From contig BCKC01000012.1 of NCBI GenBank assembly GCA_001600455.1, forward strand, positions 186,001 through 250,000: 64,000 bases of DNA, in the 5' to 3' direction. Within the stretch, counting starts at the first letter, position 1. Every line of letters begins with the position of its first letter. The notes beneath the pieces are model-generated. The model saw only the letters and a list, made by a program, of their open reading frames with translations. It was not told where the DNA came from and did not search any database. The DNA comes from Endocalyx cinctus (lineage: Eukaryota > Ascomycota > Sordariomycetes > Amphisphaeriales > Apiosporaceae). Below, in pieces: positions 21,419-32,838 of this stretch. A program made the position numbers and the translations under genes.

Positions 21419-23709
21419 ATGTTGTGTGTTCCTGCCTGCTTGGCCTTCGCGTTCGTCGGCGTTACGTCGGCCGCCTTCTCCGGTAACCTCAACTACCTAT
21501 CACCTTCGAGACATCATCCTTCCCTCGGTGTCTCCATCAGCAAAGTTGCCAAGAGGACGCACGGAAGCTCTTCTTGGCAACCGAGCCAGCTCAACTTCAC
21601 CCACGGTGTCGCCTCCGGCGATCCCCTGGACGACAGCGTCGTCCTATGGACCCGCATCTCTCCTACTAGCGACGATGACCACAGTAACGTCACCGTATCC
21701 GGTTACGTGCCCCTCTACGATCACTCTACCGAGCCGTACGTGAAGGCGAGCAACTCTCCTGTTTGCGTTGACTGGAAGATTAGCACCACCGAGTCGTTTG
21801 AGAGTATCGCCGATTCAGGAACGGCTTATACCACCTCGGACATCGATTACACCATTAAAGTAAGTCTTGTAGATGATATTATGATCCACCGGGTACAAAA
21901 CTCTGCTAATACTATATATCAAAAAGGTCGAGGCTAAGAAGTTACAAGCTTTTAGTGTTTACTGTAACATATCCCCTTTTTCTTGTCGTAACAATCGAGG
22001 CAATACTAACACTCCGATAGACTACCAGTTTACAGTTTGTAACTCGAACAACACGTCGCCGATTGGACGCACCAAGACTTTACCGCAAAAAGATGACGAG
22101 GTGACCGATTCAATCAAGTTTGCCGTGTACTCCTGCAGCAACTACCGTATGACCTCTTCCGCTTATCCTCTTTATAGTTACCATCGTTGTTTATTCATCT
22201 GCTAATAAGCGAGTGAAATCATTTAGCGATGGGCTTCTTCAACGCCTACGGTAACCCCGCGAGGAAAGATTCGGTTGATTATGTGCTTCACCTAGGCGAT
22301 TACATATATGAGTACGCAAACGGTGAATACGGCTACGGTGATTCTCTCGGTCGTATCCCTCTTCCGGATAAGCAGATCTACACGTATGAAATACTATCAA
22401 CCTATCCAGGCACCATGTTTTCTAACACCTTCAAAGGCTCTACGATTACCGAAGGCGTCTAGCTACCTACAGGACCGACTTAGATTTGGTTGCGAACCAT
22501 CAGCAATTCCCATGGATCCCTGTCTGGGATGATCACGGTTCGTAGAAACACCTTTCTTCGACACTCACCGAAACTGTATACTAACCTGATTCTTAAAATC
22601 AACAGATGTCGCCGATAACACTTGGAAGTCCGGATCATCAGAGCTGAACAACACGGAAGAATCGTTCGTCGCCGATGGTGGCGTGTCTGTCGATCAGAGA
22701 AAGATGAATGCCGTCCGGGCGTACTTTGAGTGGAGTAGGTGATCAGAGAGAAGAAAAAAAAAAAAGAGGAGCATTACATTTGGTAAAACACTTTTCCAAT
22801 ACTGATATTTAAACTGAAGTGCCCATTCGACAAGTCGATATGGACGATAATCTCCGAATATGGCGAGATTTTCAATTCGGTAACCTATTGGATCTTATCA
22901 TGCTGGACACGCGACAATATGACCGGGATATTACCGACGTATACTGGAATACCGAATATGTCGCGATGATCTCGGATGACGCGAGCCGGACGCTCATGGG
23001 CCAGCGTCAGGAGGCCTGGTTTTACAACAAGCTCAAGGCCAGCTCGGACCGAAACGCTACCTGGCGCATCATCGGCAACCAGATCGTCTTCAGCCGGATC
23101 AACTCGAGCACGACGGCGGCCGATCTGCCGTACAACTACGACCAGTGGGACGGGTACCAGGCCAACCGGAACCGGACCCTCAACACGCTGTACACGAACG
23201 AGATCGGGAACAACGTCTTCCTCTCGGGCGACTCGCACGCCAGCTGGGTATCGGACCTCGTCTGGCTCGACGCGGAAGAGTACGACGCGTCGACGGGGAC
23301 CGGGTCGATCGGGGTCGAGTTCGCGGGCTCGGCCGTCTCGTCGCCGTCGCCGGCCGGCCAGAACGTCTCGATCGCGTACGCGCAGGTGCTGGCCGAGTTC
23401 CTCACGGGGAACAACGTCGAGCTGCAGTGGCAGGACCTGTACTACCGCGGCTACTTCGAGCTCGCCGTGAGCCCCGACAAGGTCGAGGCCCAGTTCTTCG
23501 GGATCCCGACCGTGCGCGAGAGGCGCGGGTACGAGATCTCGCTCGCCAACTTCACCGTGCTCGCCGGCGAGAACAAGCTGCACCGCGCGAACGGGTCCGC
23601 CGCCGCCGGGGACGTGGTCGAGTCCGGCAGTCTGAAGTCCGGGAAGACGGTGCAGACGAACTTGACGCTCGATACGGATAGCGGCGAGTGGTTTACTTAC
23701 ACCGGATAA
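21419..23709 (+). CDS. Secreted PhoD-type alkaline phosphatase/phosphodiesterase
   Basis: Seven exons: 21419-21859, 21927-21963, 22021-22146, 22227-22383, 22437-22537, 22606-22734, 22820-23709. All junctions keep frame, giving 626 residues. A signal peptide (LCVPACLAFAFVGVTSA) begins the protein. PhoD motifs appear in order: FTHGVASGDPLDDSVVLWTR; YYYQFTVCNSNNTSP; YSCSNYPMGFFNAYG; DYVLHLGDYIYEY (metal-binding Asp); FPWIPVWDDHDVADNTW (metal ligands); and FLSGDSHASW near the C-terminus. The family hydrolyses phosphomono- and diesters with Ca/Fe centres outside the cell. I chose the donor at 21964 because it regenerates the Tyr-rich YYYQF motif. The last exon is markedly GC-rich. Confidence 0.92.
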
Positions 23710-23883
23710 AAGTTTAATTCTTTCTGCTAATGATGATGGCAAAAGTTTATTACTAGGTAATTTGGATATGAACTAGAATGGCGTTTTATCCGTTCTGACG
23801 CACAAGCATGTAGTAGTAACTAGGTTAGTGGTTAACTTATAGTCAAGTAATCCTTCGTACTCAAAACACCCGCAATCTAAGCT

Positions 23884-23988
23884 AAGTCCCCAGGACCTAC
23901 TCAGCTACTTTAACTAGCTGACAGAAAATATTGAAAAAATACTTAAAACTACTTACATAGTAAGCCAAATTTAAGTACCTGGGGACTT
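23884..23988. repeat. Inverted repeat, 11-bp perfect arms
   Basis: AAGTCCCCAGG at 23884-23894 is the reverse complement of CCTGGGGACTT at 23978-23988. The arms extend imperfectly on both sides (GCT-AAG and TTT-GCT). It lies shortly after the PhoD stop and could be a small MITE-like element or a 3' structure. Confidence 0.6.
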
Positions 23989-24149
23989 TGCTTAAGGCTG
24001 AGGACTAGCTGAAGGCCGGTCGAAGCCATTGAATCCCTGATTAGTATTGATTAGTATGTGTGAATTTCGATCGGTAAGTAATTTACCGCGCCTACATTAG
24101 TCGCCGAATATACAATTGGCAGTTCTATAGGTCGCACCTCCGGACGTAT

Positions 24150-24680
24150 TCATTGCTCCGTCCTATACTCAATTCTGGACGGGTCTGTAGACATTACGGA
24201 TACAAAGAGCGAAATCTGCTCTGCGCCGGTGGCTGGAGATTCTGTGAGGAGTTTAGATACTATGTCGGCTTTGTCAACAACTTCTATAATATCAGAGACT
24301 TCAATGGCGCCGATCATAATAATAGCAGTGATGACGTTGTCTATTCTACCAGCATTGGTATCGAAGACTTCGCCCCAGAAGAGTTATCGTGGGATGAAGA
24401 AGGCAATTTGAATCTCCCCTTACGATATAGACTTATATGACACTGACGAGGAGGAAGAGAAGGATAGCTCTAGCTCTTCCATACAGTGCAGCACTTCAAA
24501 GACTAGACGCTAGTGGCGTTGCTCTCCTCCTCCGAGGAACAGTACGGTATTTCACATGACGACTCGACGAGATGGGAAGCGCTTACTACTCGGGGAACTA
24601 GACCCAAATACTCTCTGTTTGGGAATTCCGTCGGCTTTGAGGATTTTGAAAGGACGAGGGTTGAGAATGATGAACAAACA
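24150..24680 (+). pseudogene. Possible degenerate coding sequence
   Basis: Coding-like peptides occur in shifting plus-strand frames: SSDDVVYSTSIGIEDFAPEE, then PYDIDLYDTDEEEEKDSS in another frame, separated by stops. It could be a decayed acidic-protein gene or chance. I cannot name a family and no start-to-stop model works. Confidence 0.2.
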
Positions 24681-25859
24681 TATCAAAACTAGGAATTAGG
24701 AAATAGAAGCATACAAGGGATTATATAAATATATAAATATGTGTGTATTAAATTTAATTAATTTGATTTAGAGGAATGGGTGTTTTCACTTGCCCGAGAA
24801 AGGGTTGTTACACACGGAGAACTTCCGCATACGCTACAAAGGTGGAAAAGCACCCATGGATGTCCTTGGATGGGATAGATAGGATAAGACTATTTTTATC
24901 TGTATGTATGGGGGTTTCTGGCATTTTTGTGCTTTCATAAAAGTCATTATTTGGAAATAGTTTGGACCAATGGCATTATTATCGTCGTCGGTGTCCTTGA
25001 CGCACGATGTAACTGGTTTTTTAGAGCACTCTTTTCTTAGAAGAGACTTCCCGAGTGCCTCATACTCCGTAGTTACTACATAGGCAATTACTGATTAGAG
25101 TAAGTGCATTGATAGTGCCGAACTAAATAGGTACCGTACCTAAGTGCATCATTATTTCATACAGAAAGATGCTATGAAACCAGCTAATGCTGAGACGGGT
25201 AAGACTTATGTATTTACGTATACATCCAATACCCGTGGACATAGTAGGATCCATATGGATTTCAAAGGATGATTTAATATGTGATATTTAGGTAATATTT
25301 AGTGTACTATACTCTGTACTCAGTATGCTACATATAGAGCGGTATACTACGGAATACAAGTACGCTACAGAATATACTACAGACGGACAAAGTACACTAT
25401 ACCAGGATATGATTAGGTGCCCTTGCAGAATTGACAGAATGATACCTAAAAGCCCCTAAAAGCTAAAGATAAATCGAATACCCCTGTAGCTACGAAAAGG
25501 TCCCCTATAAGTAACCCACTATTACGGGCTACTTAAGTAAGTAAGAAACTAATTTTATCTAGACCCCTCCTCCCGTGCCCCTCAAATTCTCACCGATTTT
25601 CGAATCCCAATTCGGAGCCCTCTCTTTTCTCAATTCCGACCCTGTCCTTTCAGGTATAGTGTAGACGAAAGAATAAGCAAGCTTGCTTACTTACATATTG
25701 AGGTATTATCTCTTTCTCCGCTGAATTTGTCTATAAGCTTGCTTTGGCTGTCTGACCCCATCGTCTACCGTCTGTCGTCTCGAATTATCGTTCATACAGA
25801 AAGAAATCATCGGAAGGGAAGAAGAAAAAAGCAAAAAAAAAATTCACAAAGAAGCAAAT

Positions 25860-27002
25860 ATGACTGAGATTTACCGAGCTAGTACGACGGCACCCGTCAA
25901 CATTGCCGTCGTCAAGTACTGGGGAAAGCGAGATGCGAAGCTAAACCTACCTACCAACTCTTCCCTATCCGTCACCCTGTCGCAGTCGGATCTGCGTACC
26001 CTCACGACCGCCACCTGCTCGAGCACGTACACCGGCGATGACTCCTTAACCCTCAACGGCAGCCCCTCCGACATCACCGGAGCCCGCACGCAAGCCTGCC
26101 TCCGCGAGCTGAAGACCCTCCGCGCCGATCTCGAGGCCAAGAACCCGTCCCTGCCCAAGCTATCGGCCATGCCGCTGCGCATCGTGTCGGAGAACAACTT
26201 CCCGACCGCGGCCGGGCTCGCCTCGTCGGCGGCCGGGTTCGCCGCCCTCGTGCGCGCCATCGCCGACCTGTACGAGCTGCCGAGCTCGCCGACCGACCTC
26301 TCGCTCATCGCCCGCCAGGGCAGCGGCTCGGCGTGCCGCAGCCTGTTCGGCGGGTACGTGGCGTGGGAGATGGGCGCGCAGGCGGACGGGCTCGACTCCA
26401 AGGCGGTCGAGGTGGCCCCGGCGTCGCACTGGCCCGAGATGCGGGCGCTGATCCTCGTCGTCTCGGCCGCCAAGAAGGGCGTCAGCTCGACGTCGGGCAT
26501 GCAGCAGACGGTGGCGACGTCGGACCTGTTCCAGCAGCGCATCGCGACCGTCGTGCCGAAGCACATGGACCTCATGATCGAGGCCGTCAAGGCCAAAGAC
26601 TTCGCCAAGTTCGCCGAGGTCACCATGAAGGACTCCAACTCGTTCCACTCGACCTGCTCGGATACCTACCCCCCGATCTACTACATGAACGACGTCTCCC
26701 GCGCCGCCGTCCGCGCCGTCGAGGCCATCAACGCCGCCGCCGGTAAGACCGTTGCCGCTTATACCTTCGACGCCGGCCCCAACGCCGTCGTCTACTACCT
26801 CGAGCAGGACGCCCCGGCCGTCGTCGGTGCTTTCTACGATATCATGAAGAGCACCGACGGCTGGAAGGAGGAGGCCAAGACTCTCTCCTCGACAGTAAAG
26901 CTCGACGCTACCGTAGCGGAAATAGTCAAGAACGGAGTGAGCAGGATCATTATGACGGGAGTAGGCGAGGGTCCGATCAAGACGGAGCAGCACTTGGCGT
27001 GA
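25860..27002 (+). CDS. MVD1: Mevalonate diphosphate decarboxylase
   Basis: Single exon, 380 residues. Converts mevalonate-5-diphosphate to isopentenyl diphosphate with ATP, the last step of the mevalonate pathway that feeds ergosterol and isoprenoids (yeast ERG19). GHMP-kinase-fold features are visible: N-terminal APVNIAVVKYWGKRD with the conserved Lys; the ATP-binding loop SENNFPTAAGLASSAAGFA (110-128); QGSGSACRSLFGG with the conserved Ser/Arg; and YTFDAGPNAVV holding the catalytic Asp303. Length is close to the fungal norm. The ATG at 25860 follows an A-rich leader and starts the conserved N-terminus. Strong use of C/G-ending codons suggests good expression. Confidence 0.96.
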   Translation: MTEIYRASTTAPVNIAVVKYWGKRDAKLNLPTNSSLSVTLSQSDLRTLTTATCSSTYTGDDSLTLNGSPSDITGARTQACLRELKTLRADLEAKNPSLPKLSAMPLRIVSENNFPTAAGLASSAAGFAALVRAIADLYELPSSPTDLSLIARQGSGSACRSLFGGYVAWEMGAQADGLDSKAVEVAPASHWPEMRALILVVSAAKKGVSSTSGMQQTVATSDLFQQRIATVVPKHMDLMIEAVKAKDFAKFAEVTMKDSNSFHSTCSDTYPPIYYMNDVSRAAVRAVEAINAAAGKTVAAYTFDAGPNAVVYYLEQDAPAVVGAFYDIMKSTDGWKEEAKTLSSTVKLDATVAEIVKNGVSRIIMTGVGEGPIKTEQHLA

Positions 27003-27515
27003 TTTTTTATTGGGTAATGAAACATACCTTGTTTACTTGAAAAAGAGAAAAATAAAATAAAATAAACGTATTTACATATAGATAGACAGGATTCAACGTG
27101 ATCTGATTGATATAAAATAAAATTTCAAAGTATCTAGTGAGCTTTCAAGACGTCAAATCACAATGTTGAGAGATATATCGGTGGTGTCTTAGGAGCAAAC
27201 AAGTAAGACGCAATAGTGTAATGCTATTACTGAGTATTAGTTATCTGCGTACATAATTTAGTAGCTGATGGTTCATTATTACAGTGATTGAGTGATAAAA
27301 AAAAAGCGCTGAAATCAATACAGGGATCTCTAGCTGAAGTACTTAGTAAGTTGGACGGACCCATAAAAAAGTTCCGTCACCAATCATGATTCTCTCAATT
27401 ATTTCTTTTCGTCACTTTTTCTCGCAAGATTTAAGTCGCCATTGGAAAGGGAAAACCCTAGTCTGTTGAATATCCGTGGAAGGAAGGTTATCTGCAAGGG
27501 CAATCCGAAGGAAAA
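27003..27515. other. Intergenic region
   Basis: Spacer between MVD1 and the heme lyase gene. AT-rich 3' region with AAATAAAATAAAATAAA near 27050 as likely polyadenylation signals. No gene seen. Confidence 0.55.
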
Positions 27516-28563
27516 ATGACATCGTCGAATTCTAACGCCGAAGAATGTCCCGTCGACCACAAGAGTAGGGAAGCATGGTTATCTCAGGCGAGAGCAAACT
27601 CTTCGACACAACAGCAGCAACTCCCGCCGTCGCATCCACCGATAGACGATTCGAGTAACGTAGAGAGCTGTCCCGTAGATCACGGGGCGCGGGAAGTTTG
27701 GATGCAACAAGCCCGTGCTGCCGGCGATGCGAATAATAATGCTAGCGGTAACGGCAAAGTGACGAGAGCAACCTCGTCATCGTCACGATCATGGTCATCA
27801 TATATACCCTTTTTCTCCTCCTCCTCCTCTTCCACCTCCTCGCCAAAACAACAAACCGATGCACAAGCATCATTATCATCGCCGAAATCCGCACTCGACA
27901 CCTCGCGCGTCATCTCCACGATTCCACGTACCACCCCAGAGCACATATCACCGTCCGCAGGGGCAACAGCGGGAAGACCAGCAAATATGGAACAAGAGAC
28001 GGGAGCGGACGCCACGACAGGCAACTGGATCTACCCCTCGGAAAGGATGTTCTTCGAAGCGATGCGACGTAAAGGCCACGACCCGCGCACCGCCGACATG
28101 CGTACCGTAGTACCGATCCATAACGCCGTTAACGAGCGGGCGTGGGCCGAGATCAAGGAGTGGGAGGGACCTTGGTTAAAAGGGACCAGGTACGTAGTTC
28201 TTGTCTCCTATTTTTCTTGCCCGATCGAGTGCTTTTGGACAAAAAGACAAAGAAAAAACAACTAATTTTTAACATAGCTGCTCCGGTCCCCGCCTCCACT
28301 CCTTCTCCGGCTTGAGTACGCAACTGACGCCTAAAGCGCGTCTCATGACGTACCTGGGCTACCAGGCGCCCTTCGATCGCCATGATTGGGTCGTCGACAG
28401 GTGCGGTACCGAGATCGAATATGTGATTGATTTCTACGCCGGCAGGGGCAGCACGCGGCCGGACTCGACCAACAAGCTTTCGTTTTACCTCGACGTCAGA
28501 CCTAAAGTGAATAGTTGGGAGGGAGTTAAGATGAGAATCTTCCGTGCCGTCGGGCTAACGTAA
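27516..28563 (+). CDS. CYC3: Holocytochrome c synthase (cytochrome c heme lyase)
   Basis: Two exons: 27516-28189 and 28278-28563, giving 319 residues. It attaches heme covalently to the CXXCH motif of apocytochrome c in the mitochondrial intermembrane space. Two N-terminal CPV heme-regulatory motifs are present ([13 protein letters not shown] and [13 protein letters not shown]). A Ser/Thr/Pro-rich linker follows, then the catalytic domain: [36 protein letters not shown] (heme-ligand His), and after the splice [31 protein letters not shown] and [14 protein letters not shown]. The intron donor is GTACGT and the acceptor ACATAG. Whether it serves cytochrome c or c1 cannot be told; the symbol follows the yeast cytochrome c enzyme. 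Confidence 0.9.
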
Positions 28564-28946
28564 AAAAAAAAAGGTGCCTGGGTATATATTTCTACCAGCC
28601 GTATATGACTTGACATGAATCCATGAAATGAGGGATCAGATAATGTGTGAGTATGATATGAAGATGTAAAAAAATATCCTGTATATTACGACTAATCGCA
28701 TCGCCACGTATTGATTGAGGTTAATAAAGAAAAACGGCGTTTGATAGAGGTCGGGGAATCATGTTAGAATGAGATTTCTATTAAATCTCTCTATAAAGGC
28801 ATCGCTGTGTTCGTCTAATTATACATTTTTATCTGACTAGCAGAATCATAAGCCCCTTTCATCATTATCCTCGTATTCCCTATAGTACACGATAAAGGAA
28901 AAAAAAGGGTACTAGACTATTTTCCCCTTTTACCCTTTACATCTTT
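28564..28946. other. Intergenic, convergent 3' ends
   Basis: Spacer between the convergent CYC3 and DUF647 genes. AT-rich with an AATAAAGAAAAA run near 28721. No gene seen. Confidence 0.55.
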
Positions 28947-30357
28947 TCATTCCACTATGATCCGAACCGAAGGTCCCGTCTCCAGAGCGCAAGTATCGAG
29001 GTCCCACCCGGCGCTCCTGGCCGCCTTCCAGAACTCGTCGTCGAACTTGGACTGCGACCCGGCAAACGCTTCGATCCACGCCCGGAGGGCGTCGACGGTC
29101 GAGGCGCCACCTTTGAGGAAAATTTTCTTCTTCTCCTTCTTTCCTCCTCCCCCGTCGACGACGATCACGTACGGCAGATCCTCGTACTTCGCCAACGCCG
29201 ACGCGGGGATCTCCCCGGGCCCGGGATACGCGACGGCGAACGAGATGCCGGGACTCCTCCACGAGATGATCCTCTCGCGGCGGGACACCTGATCGGGACG
29301 CAGGACGGCTCCGGACCCTAAATATTCGGTCGCGAGCAGGGCGGCGCGCTGGCGGTTCAGGGTCCGCATCCGCACGGCGCGGACGGCGAGGTAGTTGGTC
29401 CCGAGGTGCGCCGCCAGCAGCGCCGCCGTCGAAGCCCAGACGGCGGGGCCGCTCGTCACGAGCCGGACGACGAGGCTGCCGACCAGCATCCCCAGCAGGC
29501 TGATCACCGTCTCCTGGCTGCCGTCCTTGGCGTTCAGCTCGGCCAAGTTGCCGTTCCCTCCTCCGGCTCCTCCTGCTCCTCCGGGTCCGGCGACGGTGGC
29601 GAAGTGGGCGCTGAGGCTGGCCTTGGCGGCTCCGCCCGAGACGCCGCAGAGGGCGCGCAGGACGCCCGAGCCGCATACCAGGAAGATCCGAGCGTACGGG
29701 TGGCGGCTGAGCAAGGGAGACGGCGAGAGCAGGTCCAGGAACATGGCTAGGTCGTTTAGGATGTCGGCGAGAAATCGGTAGTACTTGCACTCGGGCTCGA
29801 TGGCTTGACCGACGGCGTGGGCGAAGAGGATCGTCCCCAGGCGGCCGGTCGATTCCTGCAACACGGTCAACAGGACGGCGGCAGTGGCCGACGAGCTCGC
29901 GTCTCCGACTCCGAACCCTTGGAGTACCGCCCTCGACGACAGGAGTCCGGCTATGGTGCTAGAAAAGGCCTGGAGTGAATCCTATCCTTTCTTGGCCCTT
30001 TCAAAGATTAGTACTTCATGCCTCTGCGATATCCAATGAATCCAGTATGAAGTGGTCACGTGCGCCACGTTTGTCACTTTTAAGACACTTCCAGTGGAAA
30101 AAAAAAGAGAAGGAAAGGAAAAGGGGAAAACAAACGTAGATTTGATATGGCGTGTAGTCCTCAGTAACGGTATGCGGATAGCCTGCCGGCAGGAAAACAT
30201 CTAGGGCGCTTCGGATGTAGCTGCGATGTTTTAAGAGCGGTTTGCCATCTGCGCCGTAGATGCAAAGGACGCCCGATTCGTCAGATGCGCTCACTAGGCG
30301 AGGTGTGGACCGCACATCTGCCGATAGTTCTTTGTCTTTTCCTTTTGTTCTATCCAT
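28947..30357 (-). CDS. DUF647/RUS (root UVB sensitive) family protein
   Basis: Two exons: 30136-30357 and 28947-29981, giving 418 residues. The N-terminal exon encodes SYIRSALDVFLPAGYPHTVT and DYTPYQIY. Splicing joins it in phase 0 to DSLQAFSSTIAGLLSSRAVL and GFGVGDASSSATAAVLLTVL, which is the conserved DUF647 core. Further core motifs are GRLGTILFAHAVGQAIEPEC and YRFLADILNDLAMFLDLLSP, and NRQRAALLATEYL near the middle. Several hydrophobic helices suggest membrane association. A Gly/Ala-rich insertion lies in the middle. The 154-nt intron has a weak donor (GTTTGT) but a TACTAAT branch site. Plant RUS proteins act in UV-B and auxin responses; the fungal role is unknown. Confidence 0.85.
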
Positions 30358-31455
30358 TTTTTTCCCTATGAAGTAGAGAATGGAAAATTCTGGAGAGGTA
30401 GAAGAGAATACGTTTGAGGGAAGACCTCAGTGTATGCCGTTTGCTTGAGAGAGGTGAGGTAAGTTAAGATGAGTAGAAGGTGGGGCGGCATCTTATGTAC
30501 ATTACAGCTTACCTGATGCCTTCGTAGTTGCACTATGTAGTGGCAGAAAAATATAGGTATAGTGCTATAAGTAGGTACCTAAATAGGCAGCTAGGTAGTG
30601 CAAGACAGTACCCATATACCTACCTAATTTACTTAAGTACTTATTATATATTGCAGAGTGATTGATCAAGAGTACGCCAACATTACGCTTCACAAACATA
30701 ATATTGGGTTTAATAAGAACCGCTTAAAAAGGTTTTCAAGACATACATCACTGAGAAAGACACAGGGCCAGAAAAGAGACGATAATAAAGACTGACTGAT
30801 TGAACGACACTCAGTCAGTTGACAAGATGCTTCGAGATGTATGGTTCTCGAGAACTACGTTCCCACAACAGAATATTCACCACATATATGTACACAAACA
30901 CTGATAATGGATCCATGGAGCATACAATGTCATTGTATGGTAAGCTTATATGTAAAACAAGAGAAACAAGATGAAATGTTTACGTACAGGTCAAAATCCG
31001 ATGCCTTCTCTTCAAGGTCTAAGAACGAATCATTATCTCTCTATGCGTCAGATTACATATCCTATTGACCAGCTCAAATACTCGCATTTCTTTTAGACAT
31101 AGTCGTGTCGACAATAACCCACTTGAAGCAGTATCGTATAACAAATTTCCAACGAGAAGATCAGTAAATGTTATATTTATCATATATACCATCTCGTGCT
31201 TGATGCACACTCAAACTTCGAAGAGTGGTAAAGACCAATGTGCATGATTGCCAGGTGATAGTGATTGTTCAGGTACAAACGTCGTGTTCTCAAACAATGG
31301 CTTTATGGGAGTATGTTTAAGCGATGGATGATACGGTGAAAAAGCGGCATACTTATATTCAACAAATGCCACGCGACTGACTTAGATTCGTCTTATTCAA
31401 ACAAACCAAGAAAACGGCATAATCTCTTGAAGAATACAAAGAAATCTATCTAACA
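30358..31455. other. Intergenic, divergent promoters
   Basis: About 1.1 kb between divergent DUF647 and luciferase-like genes. It contains TACCTAAATAGG/TACCTACCTA words (30570-30625). No gene is supported. Confidence 0.5.
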
Positions 31456-32838
31456 ATGCGGATTAAACCCTTTACGCCACTCATTGTGGCCATTGGCGTC
31501 GCTTTATCCATCTACCTACTCCTGACAGGCATAGGTCTGTTTACTTTCTCCGACATGATGTTCTACCTGGTCCTGGTAAGTCTGCTCCGTACGCCCCTGC
31601 CTACGCTTCTGCGTCTAATTAACTCCCTTCTCTCTTGGAGGCAGCTCCGCGGCATAAGAAAAGGACCTTTTGTCGTCGTACCCACGGTAATATGCCTTCT
31701 CCTGAGCTCCGCCCTCCTGGCCTGCCACGACCTCTACACCTTGGATTCATACAGGCTATGGTACTTGCGGCTCTTTAAAGACATCCTGAACTCGACTATG
31801 AAGATCTGCTTCCAGACCGCAACTAACGTCTTCTGCTTAAGCACCGAAAAGTTATTCAAGCCCGATAGTGCGCTAACGTGTTCCGAACGCGTCTCGAAAC
31901 AATGGTCCGAAAACATTTCGGAATTCTGGTCAAAGGACATATCTTTTCCTGTAGGTCTATTCACGACGCTGAAATCATTGGTGCAAGGTTCGCCTCTATT
32001 CATGCGCGTCATCGTCCCGGCCTACTGGCTCGTCTTCGCCTGGGATTGGATCCTGTTCCTGTACAAAGATTATTATATCACCTTCTTCGACCTCGGCCGC
32101 GGCGGCTCCCCGCCCACCTTCGACGGCTGGGCTCTCGCCCGTCTTCGCGTGCTGGCGGCGGACGTCAACGTCTTCCGCCCTCCCCGCCTCTCGCCGCTCG
32201 CGGATCCGTACCGCGGATACCTCAACGCGCTCCCGCGCCGTCGAGGCCGGCGACCGACGATCCTCGGCGTCACCCCGCAGAGGCAGGTCGACTTCCGGGC
32301 GCCGCCGAACACGCAGGCCCAGCTCGCGGCGCTGATGGAGGAGTTCGTCACGCCCGACCACGACGCCGCCGCCATCGACCGGCTCGAGGTGGCGCCGTCC
32401 TTCCTCGAGAGCGGGTTGACGGCCCTCCGGCGACGGCTCGACGTCGTCGCGGGACCCGACGGCGGGCCGGCGGACGCGAGAGCCTCGTTTAACGGACCGA
32501 ACGAGTTCGGCGGGGAGATTTACCACCCGCATCGCGACGGCACCAGCCACGTGGTCCTGCATCCGGAGGACGTCAAAATCGTGCTCGAGTCGGGCTTCGG
32601 GGAGCGCCACCCGTTCACGTCGAACTCGTGGTACTGGAAACTATACTTCCACAAGTTCCTCGGCGTCCGTCGACCGGTCCCCGAGGGTCTCGTGATCCTC
32701 TACGCACCCCGTCACGAGGGCGAGCTCGGCGTCATCCGGGATATCATCCGGGCGGCTATTTACCAGGAGACTCGAGGTCGCCTCTTTCCGTTAACGGCCA
32801 CGACTTACCCGATGCCCCCGGCTCCTATATCTTTTTAG
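31456..32838 (+). CDS. Membrane protein with C-terminal fungal-luciferase-like domain
   Basis: Single exon, 460 residues. The N-terminus has several hydrophobic helices (about 7-30, 33-52, 72-90 and 183-206). A basic Pro/Arg-rich linker follows. The C-terminal domain (about 350-440) carries YHPHRDGTSHVVLHPEDVKI, then ESGFGERHPF and LVILYAPRHEGELGVIRDII. This His-, GERHP- and YAPR-E pattern matches the luciferase-like domain (Pfam PF17648 as I recall) first characterised in 3-hydroxyhispidin luciferase of bioluminescent basidiomycetes. Ascomycete relatives are of unknown function and need not emit light. The 3' half is far more GC-rich than the 5' half. No hispidin pathway genes lie nearby. 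Confidence 0.75.
   Translation: MRIKPFTPLIVAIGVALSIYLLLTGIGLFTFSDMMFYLVLVSLLRTPLPTLLRLINSLLSWRQLRGIRKGPFVVVPTVICLLLSSALLACHDLYTLDSYRLWYLRLFKDILNSTMKICFQTATNVFCLSTEKLFKPDSALTCSERVSKQWSENISEFWSKDISFPVGLFTTLKSLVQGSPLFMRVIVPAYWLVFAWDWILFLYKDYYITFFDLGRGGSPPTFDGWALARLRVLAADVNVFRPPRLSPLADPYRGYLNALPRRRGRRPTILGVTPQRQVDFRAPPNTQAQLAALMEEFVTPDHDAAAIDRLEVAPSFLESGLTALRRRLDVVAGPDGGPADARASFNGPNEFGGEIYHPHRDGTSHVVLHPEDVKIVLESGFGERHPFTSNSWYWKLYFHKFLGVRRPVPEGLVILYAPRHEGELGVIRDIIRAAIYQETRGRLFPLTATTYPMPPAPISF

Larger units (their letters stand above)
23710..25859. other. Intergenic region with a palindrome and degenerate coding-like sequence
   Basis: About 2.1 kb. It includes an inverted repeat (23884-23988), coding-like but broken sequence (24150-24680) and runs of TATACTA/GTATACTAC words near 25310-25385. 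One TACTCCGTA lies at 25063-25071. A CT/GA-rich leader sits directly upstream of the MVD1 start. Confidence 0.5.

Noticed and set aside
22308..22532. Alternative-frame ORFs over PhoD exons 4 and 5
   Set aside because: They read through a well-supported intron; the spliced frame restores conserved PhoD motifs.
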